DNA of 8,301 nt from the NCBI GenBank assembly GCA_910585735.1, contig CAJUEU010000054.1:1-8301 (forward strand). The letters run 5' to 3'. Source of the DNA: an uncultured Oscillospiraceae bacterium (GTDB taxonomy: Bacteria; Bacillota; Clostridia; Oscillospirales; Oscillospiraceae). The notes under the pieces were generated by a model. That model did not search any database. It saw nothing but the letters and a program-made list of their open reading frames with translations, and was not told the DNA's origin. Of this stretch, positions 5,445 to 8,301 are shown in pieces. Made by a program: the position numbers and the translations under genes. Position 1 is the stretch's first letter. The number at the start of each line of letters is the position of its first letter.

Positions 5445-6419
5445 GTCGGGTCCTGCTTTCTGCCAAAGGATGGCAGGGCCTTGGGGCCGGAGAGAGCATT
5501 CTCCCAGAATTCGGCTGACCACATTGCGGTATTCATCAGGATCGGTGGTCTTTCGGAGTTTTTTCATGTACGGTTGGGCATCCTCAAAAAGGCAGCTCAG
5601 ATAAAACCATATCTCCTTCATCCGTCCCAGCGCCGAGCGGCGGCTCCCAAAGGCGACGCAGTAGCCCTCAAAAAGCGCGTCCACATAGATGGCAAGCTCC
5701 TTCCGGGATGCCCCTTCCCCACCCTTCAGGCGTCGAAACAGGGCGGGATCGGCTACCGCCCCCCGGCCCAGCATAAGGGCGGGGGTATTGGGGTACCGCT
5801 CCAGCAAAACCTCCACATCCCCACAGGTAAAGAGATCGCCGTTGTAGCACAGCGGCGACCGGCTTTCTTTCACCGCCAGGGCAAAAGCCTCCGGCCGGGC
5901 AGGCTTTTTGTAAAAGTCCTCCCCTACCCGGCAATGGACGGTAAGCTCCCGGATGGGATACCGTCCAAAAAGCTCCAGCAGCCGGGGAAATTCCTCCGGG
6001 TCCTTCCGCCCCAGCCGTGTCTTCACTGAAATATCGGAGAGGGCGGCGGCAAAAATACCATCCAAAAGCCGCTCCAGATCCTCCAGGTGATCCAATAACC
6101 CGCTTCCCTTTCCCTTGGCGGTGACCGTCCCGGAGGGGCAGCCCAGATTCAGGTTGATCTCTCCAAAGCCCAGCTCGGCCAGCGACCGGGCCGCCCACAG
6201 AAAGTCCTCAGAATACTTTGTAAGCAGCTGGGGCACTATGGCAAGACCGGCGTTGACCTCAGGCTCAAAGTCCCGGCGGTCCCGGGGTGGAAACCGTCCA
6301 TCAGCGGTAGGAGAAAAGAACGGGGTATAATATTTGTCCGCTCCCGGAAAATACTGATGATGGATCCTCCGAAAAACATGGTCGGTGATCCCCTCCATCG
6401 GCGCAAAGTACAATCTCAT
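5436..6419 (-). CDS. tRNA-dihydrouridine synthase (Dus family)
   Basis: FMN/NADPH-dependent enzyme that reduces uridine to dihydrouridine in the tRNA D-loop region. The 327-residue product has a TIM-barrel start (MRLYFAPMEGITDHVFRR), the catalytic cysteine Cys94 in NLNLGCPSGTVTAKGKGSGLL, the phosphate/FMN-binding Lys133 and Arg135 in VKTRLG, His162 and Arg164 in LTVHCR, CYNGDLF (191-197), and LMLGRGAVADPALF (215-228). The APMEG and LGRGA forms recall DusC as much as DusB, so no subfamily symbol is given. The frame is open up to 6626, but ATG 6419 is chosen. The family N-terminus begins there, AGGCGG lies 8 nt upstream, and the predicted promoter -10 covers the only other nearby ATG (6443). 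The C-terminus overlaps the next gene's promoter. Confidence 0.92.
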   Translation of the reverse strand: MRLYFAPMEGITDHVFRRIHHQYFPGADKYYTPFFSPTADGRFPPRDRRDFEPEVNAGLAIVPQLLTKYSEDFLWAARSLAELGFGEINLNLGCPSGTVTAKGKGSGLLDHLEDLERLLDGIFAAALSDISVKTRLGRKDPEEFPRLLELFGRYPIRELTVHCRVGEDFYKKPARPEAFALAVKESRSPLCYNGDLFTCGDVEVLLERYPNTPALMLGRGAVADPALFRRLKGGEGASRKELAIYVDALFEGYCVAFGSRRSALGRMKEIWFYLSCLFEDAQPYMKKLRKTTDPDEYRNVVSRILGECSLRPQGPAILWQKAGPDLH

Positions 6420-6441
6420 TCTTTCACCCGCCTTTTGGTCC

Positions 6442-6470
6442 ATTTTATCAAAGGTTTGGGGGAAAAGCAA
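6442..6470 (-). promoter_or_regulatory. Promoter of the dus gene
   Basis: On the minus strand, TTGCTT (6470-6465), a 17-bp spacer and TAAAAT (6447-6442). Transcription would begin near 6435, giving a leader of only about 16 nt that still includes AGGCGG. This supports the ATG at 6419. Confidence 0.65.
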
Positions 6471-6496
6471 CCAAAGAGAGCATATTGTAGTTTTCC

Positions 6497-6527
6497 ATAA
6501 AATTTTTATTGAAAAGCTCTTGCTTTT
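6497..6527. promoter_or_regulatory. Two small palindromes at the ptsH promoter
   Basis: ATAAAA-T-TTTTAT (6497-6509) lies just upstream of the ptsH -35, and AAAAGC-TCTT-GCTTTT (6512-6527) covers it. They may be operator or UP-element sequences. Neither matches the catabolite-repression cre consensus well (the central CG is missing). Confidence 0.3.
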
Positions 6528-6549
6528 TGGTGGTTGTTTCTGGTAAAAT
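6520..6549 (+). promoter_or_regulatory. Promoter of ptsH-ptsI
   Basis: TTGCTT (6520-6525), an 18-bp spacer and TAAAAT (6544-6549) with an extended TGG before the -10. Transcription would begin near 6556, 76 nt before the ptsH ATG. The same hexamers drive the divergent dus gene. Confidence 0.7.
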
Positions 6550-6557
6550 AGATAAAC

Positions 6558-6588
6558 GAGGCAGGGCCTCTTTTTTATGGCTCTGCAA
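6558..6588 (+). promoter_or_regulatory. ptsH leader hairpin with T-run, possible attenuator
   Basis: GAGGC (6558-6562) and GCCTC (6566-6570) form a 5-bp GC-rich hairpin with loop AGG, followed directly by six T (6571-6576), the form of an intrinsic terminator at the very start of the transcript. GCAGGGCC (6561-6568) can instead pair with GGCTCTGC (6579-6586) over 8 bp with one G-U, which would break the first hairpin. It could be an attenuator or a 5' mRNA-stabilising structure. Confidence 0.45.
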
Positions 6589-6631
6589 CACGAAAAAAAT
6601 AAAACCCGCGCAAGAAAGGAAGTCATTTATC

Positions 6632-6892
6632 ATGAAGCAGTTCCAGTACACCGTTACCGATCCTCTTGGCATCCACGCCCGTCCCGCAGGCATGCTGGTC
6701 AAGGCCGCCAAGGCTCTGGACAGTACCGTTACCATTGCGAAAGAAGACGGCTCCTCCGCCGTAGCCACCAAGCTGATGGCCGTCATGGGCCTCGCCATCA
6801 AGACCGGCAACACCGTTACCGTTACCCTGGAAGGGGGCGACGAGGAGGCCAACGCCGCTTCTCTGGAGCAGTTCTTCAAGGACAACGTGTAA
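6632..6892 (+). CDS. ptsH: Phosphocarrier protein HPr
   Basis: Small cytoplasmic phosphocarrier of the sugar phosphotransferase system. It takes phosphate from Enzyme I on His15 and passes it to sugar-specific EIIA domains. The 86-residue length is typical, and His15 lies in the canonical GIHARPAG motif (13-20). Aligned without gaps to Bacillus HPr, the regulatory Ser46 position is Lys47 here (ATKLMAVMGLAI), so phosphorylation there by HPr kinase is not expected. The adjoining Thr46 is the nearest hydroxyl residue. The start is ATG 6632, 9 nt after AGGAAG. The upstream open frame to 6509 covers the promoter and leader and is not coding. It is the first gene of an operon with ptsI, 31 nt away. 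Confidence 0.96.
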   Translation: MKQFQYTVTDPLGIHARPAGMLVKAAKALDSTVTIAKEDGSSAVATKLMAVMGLAIKTGNTVTVTLEGGDEEANAASLEQFFKDNV

Positions 6893-6923
6893 TCATATCA
6901 AAAAGGAAGGAGGCGCCTGAGAT

Positions 6924-8301
6924 ATGAAGGTCGCCACCGGCAAATCCATTCTGGACGGCATCGCCATCGGTCCTCTCCGTTTTTATCACAAGGTAGACAC
7001 TGAGATCGTCATGGCCTCCAAGCTCACTCCCGCTGAGGAGCTTTCCCGCTTTGCCACCGCTCAGGGTAAGGCTCAGGAGCAGCTGGGAACGCTTTACGAA
7101 AAAGCTCTGGAGGAAGTGGGCGAGGACAACGCCGCCATTTTTGAGATCCACCAGATGATGGTGGAGGACGACGACTATGTAGAGGCCATCCAGTCCATCA
7201 TCGAGACCCAGGGCGCTACCGCCGAATATGCGGTATTCACCACCGGCGACAATTTTGCCGCCACCTTCGCCGCCATGGACGACGCCTACATGAAGGCCCG
7301 GGCTGTGGACGTGAAGGATATTTCCCGCCGCCTGGTGAACATCCTCACCGGCGTCGTTGAGGGAAACCTGCTGGGCGATCAGCCGGTCATTTTGGTGGCC
7401 GACGACCTGACCCCCAGCGAGACTGTTCAGATGGACAAATCCAAGCTGCTGGGCTTTGTGACCCGGAAGGGCTCCACCAACAGCCACACCGCCATTCTGG
7501 CCCGCACCATGAACATCCCTGCCCTTATCGGGGTGGAGATCGACGAGGCCTGGGACGGCAAGCCGGGCATCATCGATGGCTATAACCACTGTGTTTATGT
7601 GGAGCCCACCGCCGACCTGGCGGGCTCCATGCAAAAAAAGCACAACGAGGATCTGCAGCAGCGGGCCCTTCTCCAGGGCCTCAAGGGTAAGGAGAACGTC
7701 ACCCTGGACGGCCGCCATGTAAACCTCTACGCCAACATTGGTAACGTAGGCGACGTGGGCCTGGTGCTTCAGAACGACGCTTCGGGTATCGGCCTGTTCC
7801 GCAGCGAGTTCATCTATCTTAACGCCCAGAGCTACCCCACTGAGGACGAGCAGTTCGCCATCTATAAGCAGGTGGCCGAGACCATGGGCGGGCGGAAGGT
7901 CATTATCCGTACGCTGGACATCGGCGCCGACAAGCAGGCCGACTATTTTCAGTTGGAGAAGGAAGAAAACCCCGCGCTGGGCTTCCGGGCCATTCGGATC
8001 TGCCTGACCCGGAAAGAGATCTTCAAAACTCAGCTCCGGGCCATCCTCCGGGCCTCCGCCTACGGAAAGGTATCCATTATGTTTCCCATGATCATCTCGG
8101 TCCGTGAGGTCCGGGACGCCAAGGATATTCTGGCCGAGTGCCGGAAGGAGCTGGCCTCTGAGGGCGTAGCCATGGGCGAGGTGGAGATCGGCATTATGAT
8201 CGAGACCCCCGCCGCCGTGGCCATGGCCGACGAGCTGGCTCAGGAGGTGGAGTTCTTCTCCCTGGGCACCAACGATCTGACCCAGTACACCCTGGCCATC
8301 G
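6924..8301 (+). CDS. ptsI: PTS Enzyme I (phosphoenolpyruvate-protein phosphotransferase), 3' end outside window
   Basis: Cytoplasmic enzyme that autophosphorylates from phosphoenolpyruvate and passes the phosphate to HPr. The 459 codons in view, of about 570, cover the N-terminal swivelling His domain and most of the PEP-binding barrel. The phosphorylated His188 lies in GSTNSHTAILAR (Escherichia coli His189). Arg293 (LFRSEF) and Arg329 (RTLDIGADK) bind PEP, Glu427 (MIETPAA) and Asp451 (GTNDLTQYT) bind Mg2+, and ALGFRAIRICL is present. The catalytic cysteine (E. coli Cys502) lies beyond the right edge. The His motif has Ser184 where many Enzymes I have Gly or Ala, probably a lineage variant. 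The start ATG 6924 follows GGAGG by 10 nt. Codon use is strongly GC-ending, fitting high expression. It is co-transcribed with ptsH. Confidence 0.97.
   Translation, partial: MKVATGKSILDGIAIGPLRFYHKVDTEIVMASKLTPAEELSRFATAQGKAQEQLGTLYEKALEEVGEDNAAIFEIHQMMVEDDDYVEAIQSIIETQGATAEYAVFTTGDNFAATFAAMDDAYMKARAVDVKDISRRLVNILTGVVEGNLLGDQPVILVADDLTPSETVQMDKSKLLGFVTRKGSTNSHTAILARTMNIPALIGVEIDEAWDGKPGIIDGYNHCVYVEPTADLAGSMQKKHNEDLQQRALLQGLKGKENVTLDGRHVNLYANIGNVGDVGLVLQNDASGIGLFRSEFIYLNAQSYPTEDEQFAIYKQVAETMGGRKVIIRTLDIGADKQADYFQLEKEENPALGFRAIRICLTRKEIFKTQLRAILRASAYGKVSIMFPMIISVREVRDAKDILAECRKELASEGVAMGEVEIGIMIETPAAVAMADELAQEVEFFSLGTNDLTQYTLAI

Noticed and set aside
5085..6029. 314-residue open frame on the + strand
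   Set aside because: Runs antisense across two recognised genes and their promoter; no ribosome site or domain.
6510..6523. Possible cre (catabolite repression) site near the ptsH -35
   Set aside because: TGAAAAGCTCTTGC lacks the central CG and the terminal CA of the cre consensus.
6420..6626. N-terminal extension of Dus to 6626
   Set aside because: The extension covers the dus promoter and has no homology-like sequence; the Dus fold starts at MRLYFAPMEG.
6876..7718. 280-residue open frame on the - strand
   Set aside because: Antisense shadow of ptsI, a product of its strongly GC-biased third codon positions.

Overview
The window looks like ordinary chromosome from a low-to-mid GC Gram-positive anaerobe of the class Clostridia, most likely a moderately GC-rich member of the Oscillospiraceae (Flavonifractor/Lawsonibacter-like). 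This assignment is inference. It rests on strong GGAGG ribosome binding sites, frequent TTG starts, a DUF4364 gene next to a CmpB-type membrane protein, a TepA-type ClpP homologue, and ptsH-ptsI of Gram-positive organisation. No complete mobile element, CRISPR array, tRNA or rRNA was seen.

Layout. (1) 1-1289, + strand: a MATE-family efflux transporter cut by the left edge. (2) 1290-1514: a convergent spacer with a long inverted repeat and the uppP terminator. (3) 1515-2363, - strand: undecaprenyl-diphosphatase UppP. (4) 2364-2551: a divergent spacer with an extended -10 promoter that drives (5) 2552-2800, + strand: a HAD-phosphatase remnant that keeps the N-terminus and apparently the C-terminal tail but lacks the catalytic core. 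(6) 2858-3565, - strand: TepA-like ClpP-family peptidase; its stop codon lies in the loop of a bidirectional terminator. (7) 3566-3993: a 428-bp spacer with the tepA promoter, a same-strand cluster of DnaA-box-like TTCCAC motifs, and a strong terminator. (8) 3994-5381, - strand: a two-gene operon, a DUF4364 winged-helix protein followed by a CmpB-family membrane protein, coupled by a TTGA overlap. (9) 5436-6419, - strand: a tRNA-dihydrouridine synthase whose last codons carry the promoter of the DUF4364 operon. (10) 6420-6631: a divergent control region for dus and ptsH. (11) 6632-8301, + strand: ptsH (HPr) and ptsI (Enzyme I, cut by the right edge), the general phosphotransferase proteins.

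The genes are mostly independent housekeeping units: sugar phosphorelay (HPr/EI), cell-wall lipid carrier recycling (UppP), tRNA modification (Dus), proteolysis (TepA) and drug or metabolite efflux (MATE). I do not see a clear new multi-gene system. The features most worth a second look are the DnaA-box-like cluster at 3797-3958, the HPr with lysine in place of the regulatory serine, the two leaders (HAD remnant and ptsH) that share an 11-base hairpin sequence, and the internally deleted HAD gene. Three starts (uppP, the HAD remnant and the CmpB gene) were placed at TTG codons 7 nt after GGAGG sequences.
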